Shown here: positions 36,855-48,213 of the stretch, piece after piece
Numbering within the stretch: position 1 is the stretch's first letter
How the letters are laid out: every line of letters begins with the position of its first letter
Assembly (NCBI GenBank): GCA_025602915.1
Contig: JAHLJZ010000006.1
Span: 434,001-498,000, forward strand
Length of the DNA: 64,000 nt
Direction: 5' to 3'
DNA from: Paraphysoderma sedebokerense
Taxonomy: Eukaryota; Blastocladiomycota; Physodermatomycetes; Physodermatales; Physodermataceae
Translations under genes and position numbers: made by a program
The notes under the pieces: generated by a model
What the model was told of the DNA's origin: nothing
Seen by the model: only the letters and a program-made list of their open reading frames with translations
The model's database searches: none

Positions 36855-38118
36855 CTATTCTTCGCTAATCTTCGGCAACGCTTCGTCCCAAGGGCCGTTT
36901 ATTTGGCTATAATTTCGTCAGTTCGGTGAACTAATTGAGATAACGGCAAAGAGGAGCAACATACTTTTTGTAACGTTGAATCCAGATCAACCATAATGGA
37001 CAAACGAATGTAATAAATAATGTCGTCGCAAAATATAAATATATTACAAGCTTTGAATACTGAGAGAACGATGCTGTCGCCAGGACGACCAGTGCCAAGG
37101 TGAGGGCGATTTTGTGAAACTCAGATGAGGACTACTCGTCCTTTGTTAGCGGCCAGCTTGGGTAAGAACAAGCAATTATACGGTGTACGTACATTGAGAA
37201 GACGACGAAACATAGGAAATAATGCAAACCACGCCACAGCGAAAGTAAGAAAGGAGAATACATGAATATTGGTCGGCAAACGAGAAGCCAAAACAACAGA
37301 CGCAAACACAGCAGCATTCGTGGCGATGACCCCCGGCAACCTACGACAGTTGAATCAACGTTAGACGAAAGCGGCATTATTGTCTGATGAAGAAATAGAT
37401 TACTTGAGAAGAGTGTGGGGCGAAACGCTGTAATCGTACAGAAGACAGTTTCCGAGAAATAATCCAGCACTTAAGGCCCATATGGTATCGCTCGTAGTAT
37501 CTTCAGTCAACGTCTTCAACACTGGTGAAAGTCCAAAGAGAATTATACAAAAGAGCACACTGCTTTTGATTATATGTCGCCCTGTGAAAGTAAAAATGCA
37601 TTTAGCGTAAGACTGCTGTGACTCGATAGCCTAAGACAGCAGAGCCCTCGAGTCGGCTACTCACGTTTCATTGTATACGATGAATACATGGAGCGAATGC
37701 TATATTAAAATCTTATTTTAGCATGTCATGGTTTTACTTTTCCTCGGTCGAATAGCTACCACTCTCACCTGAAATCCCATATCGCATATCCGGTGGCCAT
37801 GGTGAGCGCGCAGGATGTCAGCAAGACCTCAGGCGACAGTCGTCCAACATAGAGATATATGAATACAGCGATGAAAATAAGAATGCTGCTAATATGCTGA
37901 GTTATAACACCTGTGTCTGCTACAACGTTCCAATAGTTATACGATCGCACGTTCGCTGATTAACCATGACAGTCAGCCAAAGTTGCGATCAGAAAGAAAG
38001 CAGAACAACAACCATTCTTCTTCAAGTTTTCTAAGAAAGTCGAGTCAACATAATTGTCAGGATAATCTTGTTTGATATAGAGCAGTTTTCTCCATCCGGA
38101 CTTTTTGCGAGATGTCAT
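36855..38118 (-). CDS. GPI2: GPI-GlcNAc transferase subunit, PIG-C/Gpi2
   Basis: Membrane subunit of the complex that adds N-acetylglucosamine to phosphatidylinositol, the first step of GPI-anchor synthesis in the ER. The N-terminus MTSRKKSGWRKLLYIKQDYP followed by DNYVDSTFLENLKK is the PIG-C signature. The next exon gives RSYNYWNVVADTGVITQHIS, SILIFIAVFIYLYVG and a helix ending GYAIWDF. Further hydrophobic exons follow (LAGNFLGNCLLYDYSVSP-like region near 37390-37470, SSFLTFAVAWFALFPMFRRL region near 37200). The last exon ends INGPWDEALPKISEE, equivalent to the NIHGPWDEA end of the human protein. Introns near 37950-38015, 37680-37765 and others. Start codons of GPI2 and mL44 are only 135 bp apart, with one CACGTG at 38179-38184 between them. 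Confidence 0.9.
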
Positions 38119-38178
38119 ATGTGAGCGAATGGAGGCTATCAACGAACGGCGCCGAACGGAGTATGGTACAGCGACAGT

Positions 38179-38184
38179 CACGTG
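38179..38184. promoter_or_regulatory. CACGTG motif in the GPI2/mL44 divergent promoter
   Basis: GTCACGTGAC, a perfect 10-bp palindrome, midway in the 135-bp gap between two head-to-head start codons. Confidence 0.6.
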
Positions 38185-38253
38185 ACTGGTAAGCAAAGAT
38201 TTCATACTGTAGAGATTTGCATCGTTGTAAGCCAGTCATCATTGATTCTATAG

Positions 38254-39606
38254 GTGGCAATGACAACCCGGAATCTGCTTTCAATCTCCAGGAATATACT
38301 AGCAAGGAGGCCTTGCTTGTGTATGTATCTAACTCTGAATTTCTGCCGATCGCAGTTTCCATTCCATGCTCAACCTATGTTCTCCATAGTATTGTCTGGT
38401 CCTCGCCATTTTTCTCGCTCTCTCGCGACACAGAGCAATAAAACTAAAAAAGATTTAGCGGTATCACCATCGATCAATGCCTTTATCGCCCGGACTGGAA
38501 TCAACCTGTCGACTACGAAACTACTTCTGCAAGCATTAACCCACAAATCCTATCTTCACGGAACAGAGCCCACGAACGAACGACTTGAATTCCTCGGTAC
38601 GGATTTCGATAGACTAACTTGTTTGTGAATGGTTTTACTCATCGTACTTCCAGGCGAAAGTGTCTTAAAATATCATATAACCGAATATCTGCATGTTAAA
38701 TATCCCAACATTCCTGCCGACGCCTTAAGAGATGCGATCAAAATATACAGTGATGAGAGCAGTTTGTCAAGCATCGGGAAGTCCTTTGGTGTCAATGATG
38801 TGATGCGGTGGACACCGGCTGTACGTATTAGACAGTTAATTTGGAATGGTGCGTCAGCCTTAACCTCCCAATATTTTAGGAGCCGTCAAAGCATGGTGAA
38901 ACAAAAGTCGCAAGTAAAGTTGTAAAAGCGTTGATAGGAGCTATTTTTCATGATAAAGTAATGCTTTTTCCGGTTTTTTTTTGTTATGTTTGATAAACAG
39001 CAGATTCTTATGATGTTGATAATCTTGATTTAGGGTTCGGTTGCAGCAAAACAATTCATTCATCAGATCGTCCTGAGTCGATCAGCAGATCTGGAGAGCC
39101 TAGTGACAATTGAGGAGCCTAAAAAGGTATTGTCGGCCTTACTAAAAAGGAAGGGAATGGCCTCGCCCGAATGCAGGTAGTGTATTCTCGCGTGCTGCAT
39201 TATCTTTCATCAGAAATTTAACGTTTGAGAATTAGGATTTTGAAAGAGACTGGCAGACAAAGCTCGTCCCCAGTATTTATTGTGGGAGTATTTTCAGGGA
39301 CAACTAAACTTGCTGAAGGTTGGTGTGTCAATAGTTCTATCATCGACGCCTTATTCCATAGTGGATTAAAAGTTATTTTATCAGGATTCGGCAGTTCCAT
39401 ACGTATGGCTGAGCACAGGGTAAGTTTTTTTAATTATTGCTTAGACTCTTGTGTGCTCAAATCAACCTAATGGGGTGACTTAGGCGGCGAAGAATGCACT
39501 TTTGAAACATTACCTGGAAGAAATTGACGTGAAAGCAGTTCCTTCCGACGCCGACCAAGGGACTTATAAAGCGCCGCGTTTGGGAGATACACCCCCAGTA
39601 GTTTAG
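38254..39606 (+). CDS. MRPL3: Mitochondrial large-subunit ribosomal protein mL44 (RNase III-like)
   Basis: Structural protein of the mitochondrial ribosome built from a catalytically dead RNase III fold plus a double-stranded RNA-binding domain. The N-terminus (MTTRNLLSISRNILARRPCL) is basic and lacks acids, as in a transit peptide. It is followed by KKDLAVSPSINAFIARTGIN, LLLQALTHKSYLHGTEPTNE, then RLEFLG joined to ESVLKYHITEYLHVKYPNIP and the second-helix segment ADALRDAIKIYSDESSLSSI. The dsRBD is encoded near 39230-39530 (TKLAEGWCVNSS omitted from the core; AEHRAAKNALLKHYLEE at its end). The stop follows APRLGDTPPVV. Introns at about 38596-38652, 38825-38880, 38965-39032 and others. A possible 35-nt intron after ARRPCLC (38318-38352) would change the leader. 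mL44 is favoured over an active Dicer-like RNase III by its size and position-specific matches. Confidence 0.85.
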
Positions 39607-39854
39607 AGCAAAGTAGTTAGGCGGGAGGGTTGAACTGTTGTTGAGGGAATGTGCCTGGAAATGTTATTTGGATGAATAAAAACGATATTGTGAATTGCAC
39701 AAATTGTCCACGATAGTGATTGTGCGGGGTGTATCACACCCCATCGGAGCCAAAAAATGCACTCTGCATCCACAAATACACTCCGCATACAAAGCATATT
39801 CCCGTTGTATCCCGTTGGAAGCCGAATTGCTTCTCCCTCTTGCCTCGTGAGACT
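39607..39854. other. Intergenic region mL44/RTS1
   Basis: 248 bp between two plus-strand genes. Holds the mL44 3' end (AATAAA near 39674) and the RTS1 promoter. Nothing else seen. Confidence 0.4.
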
Positions 39855-42664
39855 ATGAAAGGGCTCAAAAACAGAGTAGTATCGTTCCCACATTTTTGAG
39901 TCGAACTAAGCAAGAATTCCCGTTCGTGTACTCATCCCCTTCATTATCTCGCTGTATCTTTGCAGCTTTCCAGAAATAAGAGCGCATCTTCCGACAACAA
40001 CACTTCATCCCATCCCGCATCTCCAAAAGTTATCGCTTCCGCTAAAGTAGCAGCTGCCCCAGTCACAACGAAACCTGAGAAACCGTCCTCCACATCCCCA
40101 GTGAAAGACACCAGAGAAAAGCTGAAAGAGAATTCACCACAACCACCCATTACTCCGTCTATTGTCGTCGCTACCTCAGAGACTTCCCCTAGTACAGCTA
40201 CATCGGTATGTCTTACCTCGCATGTCCGTTTATGAGACGAATTTCAATCGATAGTCTCGTATCACAACAATTTAATTTATAACTCGCAATTACTTTTACG
40301 TGTTTCATAGATGTCGTCACAAAAGCCCGCAGACAACAAAGAAGTTCCTAAGAGCGGACCTATAAACAGACTAAAGAATTCTCCAAAAGATTCTATACCT
40401 GTAAGCAAGGTTCCTCGACGTCAGAGGTCATCGCGTTTTCACGCTTCTGAAAAAGTAGAATTGGAAAAATTGCCAACATTTAAAGGTTGTTATCAATGTG
40501 ATTTACCAAATGATTAGCCTGATTAATTGGAATATCTTCTCCGCTGACAGATGTCTTGGCGACTGAAAGGCAAGATTTATTCATCAAGAAACTGCATCAA
40601 TGCAATGTTATATTTGACTTCAACGAAACAACTTCGGATCTTAAGGGGAAGGAAATTAAAAGGCAATGTTTAACAGAATTGGTAGAATACATAACCACTA
40701 ACAGAGGAGTAATTACGGAAGAAATATACCCAGAAGTATTTAATATGGTATCGTACTTACAACTTCTTTATTTGTTCAACGTTCAAATACTCACACTATC
40801 CTGGTCCATTATAAATCACAGTTTGCTACGAATTTATTTCGAACTATTCCACCGCAAGTTAATCCTACTGGAGATGCGTTTGACCCAGAGGAGGACGAGC
40901 CTGTGCTTGAATCCGCTTGGCCCCATCTACAAATTGTTTACGAATTTTTCCTCCGCTTTATTGAATCCCCCGATTTTAACCCGACCATTGCGAAGAAATA
41001 CATCGATCAACATTTCATACTACAAGTAATATTTCTTTTTAAAACCTATTTTAGTTCAGTAAGAATCTGACAGTCTATGTTTAGTTACTGGAATTGTTCG
41101 ATAGTGAAGACCCCCGTGAGCGGGACTTCTTGAAAACAACTCTTCATCGAATTTACGGAAAATTCCTTAATCTCCGCGCTTTCATCCGTCGGTCCATCAA
41201 TAATGTATTTTTCCAATTCATATACGAAAACGAGCGTCACAATGGCGTCGCAGAACTGCTCGAAATTCTAGGAAGGTAAGCTAACTTATCCAATTAAATC
41301 ACCATCATAGATAACTCACTCAATTGGAATGCAGTATTATCAACGGATTTGCAGTGCCCTTAAAGGAAGAGCACAAAACTTTCCTCAATAAAGTGCTGAT
41401 ACCCCTTCATAAAGTTAAATCACTTGGATTGTATCATCCTCAATTGGCATACTGCATTGTCCAATTCATGGAAAAGGATTCCTCCTTAACAGAAGATGTA
41501 AGTCTAAAGCTTTTTTTTTCGTTTTATTGTCATTAGTTAACGGGTGTTGCATTCTACAAAAGGTCGTTTCTGGTTTGTTGCGGTATTGGCCCAAGATGAA
41601 CAGCCCCAAGGAAGTCATGTTCCTGACTGAGATGGAAGAAATACTTGATGTCATAGAGCCGCATGAATTCGCCAAAGTTCAAGTATCCTTATTTCAACAG
41701 ATATCGAGATGCGTTTCGAGCCCGCATTTTCAAGTATGTAGTTTCATACGCATTTGATTGCAAGTATAACTAACTGACTTTCTTTAGGTTGCGGAACGAG
41801 CATTGTATTATTGGAATAATGAATACATAGTGAATCTTATCAGCGAAAATGTGTCGGTCATTTTGCCGATTATGTTTCCGAGTCTATATAGAAATTCTAA
41901 AACCCATTGGAATAGGTAATGTTTACCGCGATAAGCGTTCCAATTATATCTGACTGAGTTGTACATCTCTATTGCAGAACGATTCATGGTCTCGTATACA
42001 ATGCATTAAAATTGTTCATGGAGATCAACCCAAAGTTATTCGATGAATGCACCAATAAATATAAGCAAAACCGCCAACAGTAATACCATTTTGACCTTTG
42101 ACTTAACTTTTCTCTCAAGTTTGCTGATCAGTAGTAATTTCTCTTGTTTCTAAATTTTAGGGAACGGAAAAAGCAAAAAGAAAAAGAGGACACTTGGATT
42201 AAGATAGAGCAGCAGGCGTCTCAAAATGCGGCAAAGTTGTTGGCGAGTAAGAATGCCGCAATTGCTCCTATAAAGTCCTTAGAGCAGTCCAACCGTACGA
42301 TTACAATTTTCTGCCTCCGCTTTTTTTTACATCTCGGAAATACTGACTCCTGTCTAATTCAGCTATACCGATTACACCAACAACCGCCGACGGTACAGGA
42401 GATGAAGCTGTCAAACCGGATACCAACGAGAGTTTGGATTTGTTTGCTAAAGAATTTGTAATGTCTTTGCGTTTGTTTACTTAATCGTTCCCTGGTATTG
42501 ATATCATTTCTTTTACATTTTAATAGCAACAGCAATTCAATCAGGACGCCTCAACACCTCCTCGTTTCAGACGAAAATCGGTTCTGCCTGTAGATGAGCA
42601 AGTTCTCACTGAGCTATCACGGCATAAAAGTTTAGAAGATGTACTTAATGGCATGAAAGAGTAG
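39855..42664 (+). CDS. RTS1: PP2A regulatory subunit B56/Rts1
   Basis: B-prime (B56) regulatory subunit that directs protein phosphatase 2A to its substrates. The start is a tiny 21-nt exon, MKGLKNR (39855-39875), spliced (39876-39965) to [19 protein letters not shown]. This recreates the MKG-x-RLSRNKS opening common to fungal Rts1 proteins. A Ser/Pro/Lys-rich N-terminus follows, then the HEAT-like core: [41 protein letters not shown]-type segment, [80 protein letters not shown], and [14 protein letters not shown]. The C-terminus is charged ([20 protein letters not shown]) and ends LNGMKE. About ten short introns interrupt the gene. Length and order match B56. Confidence 0.93.
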
Positions 42665-43141
42665 AGTTGACAAGACGGTGAATGGCTGAATCTTGATCTC
42701 GTGTAGGATTAGATTGGGTTCGGAAAGCGTTTTATTTTGATTTGGTTATTTTTCTGTATACTGTTTTGATATGAGCTAATTTGAGGGACAAAGGTGTAAC
42801 TATATGTATCTGCAGATAAAAAGGAAAATATAAAGCAGATATTCTGATCGCATTTTGCCCTCCCGTTATCGTGTCCCTTGGCGAATACTACCTACTTGGA
42901 AATCTCCACCACCTGACTGTAGCTATCAGACTAAGTTTTGCGAGAATGTATGTAAATATAGCGGGAATGAATCTCCATAATTATAAGGTATTGCCAGAAG
43001 AGCACGATGCAATAAATTAATTTACCATTAATGCTAAAACTGAAATGAACCCATTCTTGCGGGACAAATGGTAGAAAACAAGTTGCATCTACGAGATTCC
43101 AGATGAGGGAAGAGTAAACTACAATGCCGGCAGATATTTAT
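42665..43141. other. Convergent intergenic region RTS1/SF3A3
   Basis: 477 bp containing the 3' ends of two convergent genes. AT-rich, with ATAAAAAGGAAAATATAAAGC near 42818. No gene or RNA recognised. Confidence 0.4.
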
Positions 43142-45159
43142 TTATATAAGATTTTGGCGCTGCAGTAGCTCATAAGTCTTCCTGTCATAAACATTTCCGG
43201 CTTGATCCTCAAACTCTTCTTCCGTCTCTGCTTTAAACTGCTCTTCTTTGTTTGACTGTTTGAGTTTTTCCCACACTACAAGCAAAAAAATAATAGTGTC
43301 AGTTGCAGCGTGCGAAGGAAATGACGAATACATCTCACTTACATGCATAAGCGTCTTCTATAGATGTAATTTCATGGAAATGGCGAGAATTCGGGATACC
43401 GAGACATCTCATACCATGAGCATGACGAAACTCCTGCGAAGATATTGTCAAGTTTTCAATTTTAAATAACTTAGCAAGGTTCCGATGCCGTTGGAATACC
43501 CAAACACTTACCTGGAAATGTCGGTCGAAAGCCTTACGCCCCATATACACGTAATTACCACAAATCTCACAGGGATATTCGATACCGAGACCGTGCAACT
43601 TATACAGCCAATACGGAATGGGTTTGCCATCCCAACCCAAAGGTAATTTCAATGGGTTATATATCTTGTCGTCGTCGTCTGAATCATCATCATCAAAATC
43701 TACTTCTTCTGCTTCAACATCGTCCTAAGTGTCGGGAATTAGCAACAAAAAGGGAAATCATAAGAAGAACAGTAATGAATTACCTTAAGTTCACTCTCCG
43801 TCAGTGTTTGCTTTCGTTCCACGTTTTCTTTCGTCGCTTCAATAAATTGATTTAGCGCATCCGCATATTTAGAACACACTGCTTCCAGAATGGCGACATC
43901 TTTTTCCTTCTTCTCCTTGGCGTCGTTTGCCTGCCTCCAAGCTTCCTCAACGGAATTTACTGCCTTTCCTAGTCTAGCAAGGTTTTCCGTCGCTTTTTTG
44001 TGTTTCTTTCCACTCAGATGGGAATCAAATACCGACTGTTTTGCAAATTGTTTTTGGCCTTTAAAAGATTATGAATTCTCGATAAGTCTCAACGTATGGG
44101 TAACAGTCAACTTAAAAATGACTAAAAATAACACCCACAGGCAACGCAGAATAAATTTTTCATGTCGTTCTCGTTCTCATTATTCCTTTCCCATCCAGGA
44201 TATATCCCTTGTTTCCACAGGCGGTCAAATTCTTCGATGGCTTCCCGTTGAATTTGCAGTATATTAAAGAGCGGCTGTGTTCTTTCAAAGAAGCGTTCTA
44301 AGTACCTCCGTAAATTTTCCAAGTAGCTAAAAAAGAATTGAATTCAGTTCGGCGTAATTTTCGGTGTAATTAGCTGATAGAAAGGGGGATTCGTTACCGT
44401 TTATATTCAGCGATTTTAGCGGACTTCGGTATATCGGCAAACTTGGTAAAGGTATTCAAGAAGGCAAGATAGTTCAACTTTTTCACTCCTTTCAAATTCA
44501 AATACTCTTCATGAATTGTGTGGAGATCAAGGAAACGGCCATAGGCTTCTTCTCCACTAAACAAACGCTCCAAGAGTTCTTTGAAAGAAATACCGAATTA
44601 GCTTATATAATCAGACAGCATCCCACAAAACTTGGGATTTTACATACCGGCGTCCTCTCGATCTTGATGGTTTGTCATGAATTCAAGTTCCATGGGCTCA
44701 ACGACTTCGTTCGGGTAACGTCGATGATGATCTTTGATTTCCTTTAAGCGACCGTAAAATTCACTGAACTCGGACGCGCCGGATAGTTTCTCGATCTCGA
44801 CCTTGCGGGCACTGAATATTTCAATATTCTAGAAGTTAGAGGGGGTGATCATTGCCACAACGGTACTATCCAATGGTCCAAAAGGAACAATACCCGTTCT
44901 TATCAACGTATATGTCCAACAATGTTGAGCCTCTCTCTGAAATTTTGTTTAGCAAATCGTTCACTCTATGTTCCTGCGTCAATTTTTCTTTATGCTATTG
45001 GTAAGAAGTGACGAGTTATTGAAAATACGTGACGAACGATGTGAATCGAAGAGGCGAACATACTCCCTTGGGTTTATCCATCAACAAGGAGACGCAGAGG
45101 TTCTCCAATCGATCAAGCTCTTCATGTAGCCTCCTTTGTTGCTCGAGTACTGAGTTCAT
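43142..45159 (-). CDS. SF3A3: Splicing factor SF3a60/Prp9 (SF3A3)
   Basis: Subunit of the SF3a complex of the U2 snRNP, needed for branch-site recognition. Start exon [20 protein letters not shown] then [12 protein letters not shown] is the typical SF3A3 N-terminus. Middle exons carry the helical region ([20 protein letters not shown] near 44660-44750) and [20 protein letters not shown] near 44300. The zinc-finger exon reads [39 protein letters not shown], then after an intron [20 protein letters not shown] and [10 protein letters not shown]. The last exon ends [13 protein letters not shown]. An acidic stretch (EDDDDDIYNP-like, near 43660-43720) precedes the zinc finger. Introns near 43455-43510, 43729-43780, 44060-44140, 44325-44395 and others. 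Head-to-head with eIF4A3, another splicing-related gene. Confidence 0.93.
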
Positions 45160-45389
45160 GCTTGGAAGAATTCAAATGCAGTTGTGGTGCGAGTAATCCT
45201 TTCGGTGATGAGAGGGAGTTGAGCGGCACCAAGTAAACAAAAACACAAATCACGTGCTGTTAACCTTGAGTCACGTGACTTTTTCCACTCGCCGATTCCA
45301 GTGTTTGGGCCCGAATTTTGCTCTGATCCACATTCGACAACATCGATACACCACAGCCATAACCCTCTCTACTATTGTCGAATTCAGTC
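45160..45389. promoter_or_regulatory. Divergent SF3A3/eIF4A3 promoter with two CACGTG motifs
   Basis: 230 bp between head-to-head starts, with CACGTG at 45251-45256 and 45272-45277; the second sits in GTCACGTGAC, the same 10-bp palindrome as at 38178. Both neighbours act in mRNA splicing or exon-junction deposition. Confidence 0.6.
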
Positions 45390-46907
45390 ATGGCCGGCAT
45401 CAACAGAGCAGAAGACGACAAGATCGTTTTCGAGACGTCCGAGGAAGTCAAAGTTGTCCCTACCTTTGATGCTATGGGATTGAAGGAAGATCTCTTGAGA
45501 GGAATCTACGCTTATAGTTTGTATTCCTTTGTCATGCATCATGTTACTCACTCCTATCTGATTGATTAGAAAGAGCACGAATTATGTATACAAACTAAAA
45601 CTGTATGGCTTTTTTTTTTTGTCTTTCTTTGTATTACTTCTTAGATTTCGAAAAGCCCTCTGCTATCCAGCAAAGAGCGATCGCCCAAATTATGAAAGGA
45701 AGAGATGTGATTGCACAGGCCCAATCTGGTACCGGTAAAACTGCAACCTTTTCTATTGGAGTCCTTCAAAGTATCGACACTGCTATCAGAGAAACACAAG
45801 CGTTAGTTTTGGCGCCAACGAGAGAACTGGCCACTCAAATCCAAAGTGTGCTATTAGCATTGGGAGATTATATGAATGTGCAAGTTCATGCCTGCATTGG
45901 TGGAACTAGTGTGGGTGAGGATATCAGAAAATTAGATCATGGTCAGCATGTGGTTGCTGGTACTCCAGGAAGAGTATTTGACATGATCAAACGTCGGAAC
46001 CTCCGTACTCGTCACATCAAAATGCTTGTTCTTGATGAAGCTGATGAACTGCTTAATCAGGGCTTCAAAGATCAAATTTATGATATCTATCGGTACCTTC
46101 CTCCCAATACGCAAGTAGTAATTGTCAGTGCTACTTTGCCATATGAAGTCTTGGAGATGACTCAAAAATTTATGACGGAGCCAGTTAGAGTGCTGGTGAA
46201 ACGTGATGAATTGACTTTGGAAGGAATTAAACAGTTTTTCGTGGCAGTTGAAAGGGAAGAATGGAAATTTGACACACTTTGTGATTTGTACGACACTCTT
46301 ACTATTACTCAAGCTGTCATTTTTTGCAATACTCGTCGAAAGGTAAGATTTTGAATTATAATGTCATTGAATGTTTGCCTTCTGACGAGATTCGACCGCG
46401 CGTTTAGGTTGATTGGCTCACGGAAAAAATGAGAGAAGCGAACTTCACTGTGTCATCGATGCACGGAGACATGCCTCAAAAGGAGAGAGATGCTATTATG
46501 AATGAGTTTAGACAAGGCTCCAGTAGAGTATTGATCACCACTGATGTATGGGCTCGCGGAATCGACGTTCAGCAAGTGTCACTTGTCATCAACTATGATT
46601 TACCTACTAACCGTGAGCTATATATCCACCGGTGAGTGTGTGAATAGTTGTCTATTAATTGATAGATAAACTAACAATTTCATTTATTGTTAGTATTGGT
46701 CGATCTGGACGCTTTGGTAGAAAAGGTGTAGCCATCAATTTTGTCAAGTCTGATGACGTCAAAATTCTTCGGGACATTGAGCAATACTACAGTACTCAGA
46801 TTGACGAAATGCCAATGAATGGTTCGTATAATTATGTTCTCTCTGATTTAGTTGTTCTCTCCTATTGATCTCACACTATGATTTTTTAGTCACCGATCTC
46901 ATTTAAT
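45390..46907 (+). CDS. EIF4A3: DEAD-box RNA helicase eIF4A-III/Fal1
   Basis: ATP-dependent RNA helicase, the anchor of the exon junction complex in many eukaryotes and a ribosome-biogenesis factor (Fal1) in yeast. Exon 1 is [20 protein letters not shown] ending LLRGIYAY. After a 126-nt intron: [20 protein letters not shown] (Q motif), [11 protein letters not shown] (motif I), [10 protein letters not shown] (Ia), TPGRVFDMI (Ib), VLDEADELL (II), [12 protein letters not shown] (III), then [13 protein letters not shown] (IV), [20 protein letters not shown] (V) and [18 protein letters not shown] (VI), ending NVTDLI. All helicase motifs are intact and the length is about 400 residues. [20 protein letters not shown] and [10 protein letters not shown] favour eIF4A-III over eIF4A-I. 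Confidence 0.95.
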
Positions 46908-47163
46908 GGAAGCAGATTAGAGTTGTCAAATTTTCTCTGAATTATACTTGTATTGTACCATATATACAGCTTTATTGTTTGGGGTGTTTTAAACATACGA
47001 AAATCTTGGGTTAGTTGTCTTAAATAAAAGCGGATAAATTGGTAGGGAAAAATGGGCCAAATGAGAGAATCTCGAATCTGGGGACCATCACCTGGGCCAT
47101 TGATGCCCCAGGAGAGCATTGAATTTTTCATCTGGTCGCCTCTGAATAATCAAGTTTGTCGAA
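46908..47163. other. Intergenic region eIF4A3/COX20
   Basis: 256 bp between two plus-strand genes; nothing beyond the expected 3' end and promoter was seen. Confidence 0.35.
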
Positions 47164-47751
47164 ATGGATGGATCACAAGCAAAAGACGGAAATAATCCGA
47201 TTCCCAAGAATGACGATAATGTGCTAGAAGCCATTAAAGTAAGATGTGCTGGTTTCTATTTCTTTTTGTGTCGGACAGACTTTTTGGTTTTCACCGTTAC
47301 CGAATAATGTGGCTAACGTTTATCGCAAAACTGTTGATTCGATTACAAAGAGCATCAAACCGCAAGATTTTAAAGAATTGCCGCAAAGGCCTTGTGCTCG
47401 ATCATCCCTATTGAATGGTATGGGCGTAGGAGTGATGGCAGGTATACTCCGTTATGGATATGCTTACGGTACGGAATAATTTTGGTTGATGTTTCTGAAC
47501 ATGACAATTCATGAAAGATATATTGAACAGGAGGGAGATCGGCAGTCAAATCAGCATGTTCGTTTGCAGTCGGTGCCTTTGCTGTTGGATCGATTCTCTC
47601 ATGGTGAGTGAGTTGTTGAATGTTGCGATATGAGAGGACTCGGCTGACGATGACGTCCATGGTTTATTGCAGGGAGTTTTGTCAATACCAGCGAGTTCGA
47701 CAGATGGAGAGCAGGGAGGTGGTGGTTAGTGGACTGGACAAGACCGTCTGA
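47164..47751 (+). CDS. COX20: Cytochrome c oxidase assembly protein COX20 (FAM36A)
   Basis: Mitochondrial inner-membrane chaperone of newly made Cox2. Exon 1 (47164-47238) is MDGSQAKDGNNPIPKNDDNV and LEAIK. The next exon begins after the acceptor near 47277 and carries ITKSIKPQDFKELPQRPCAR, then the first membrane helix LLNGMGVGVMAGILRYG. After an intron (about 47470-47530) comes GGRSAVKSACSFAVGAFAVG with the second helix, and SILSW. The last exon is EFCQYQRVRQMESREVVVSG ending LDKTV. The Phe/Pro-Cys-Ala-Arg-x-Ser-Leu-Leu-x-Gly segment and EFCQYQR are hallmarks of COX20. Two membrane segments and a length near 130 residues fit the family. One internal intron border (47277) is tentative. Confidence 0.88.
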
Positions 47752-48213
47752 GGCACAATTATCATGTACATCAGCAAACACTGTCATCGTCATGGTCGGT
47801 GGCTCCAATAGATTCCATACATTCCTGCTGTATATATATACGCTGCGTCTATATATCCAAGGGAGGGTGAATGTGACCCGTGACTGTCCGTTCTTCCTGG
47901 CGCACCTCCTCCGTTCCTCTCGTGCCGGCCATTTTATCATCATCTCTCATCCACACAGACTTTGCATCCTGTCCTCCCGTCCCTCTCGCACCTCATCCGT
48001 CACCCCTCCTCCCGTAAAGTCCCCTCCTTCCACCCTCATCCCACACTGGAGTCTCAACCCACTTCTGCGAGTCAGGAAGTCTTGCCTTCCGCCCAATCAT
48101 CTGCTGGCAGAATATCCACCCCAAAACGTCTGAAAGAAGACTCCCTTTCTTCTCCCGAGCGCTCGAATCCCAAAAAGAAACAACGTCGTCTGTCCTCTTC
48201 TGCGAAGAAAGAA
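47752..48213. other. Leader/promoter region of GID7
   Basis: A TATA-rich stretch (TGTATATATATACGC) lies near 47828-47842. Between it and the first long ATG frame the only ATG is an immediate start-stop (ATGTGA at about 47870). An open frame in phase with GID7 extends upstream from 48214 to about 47884 without an ATG and encodes a Lys/Arg-rich stretch, so the GID7 start could lie further upstream in an exon I could not place. Confidence 0.35.
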
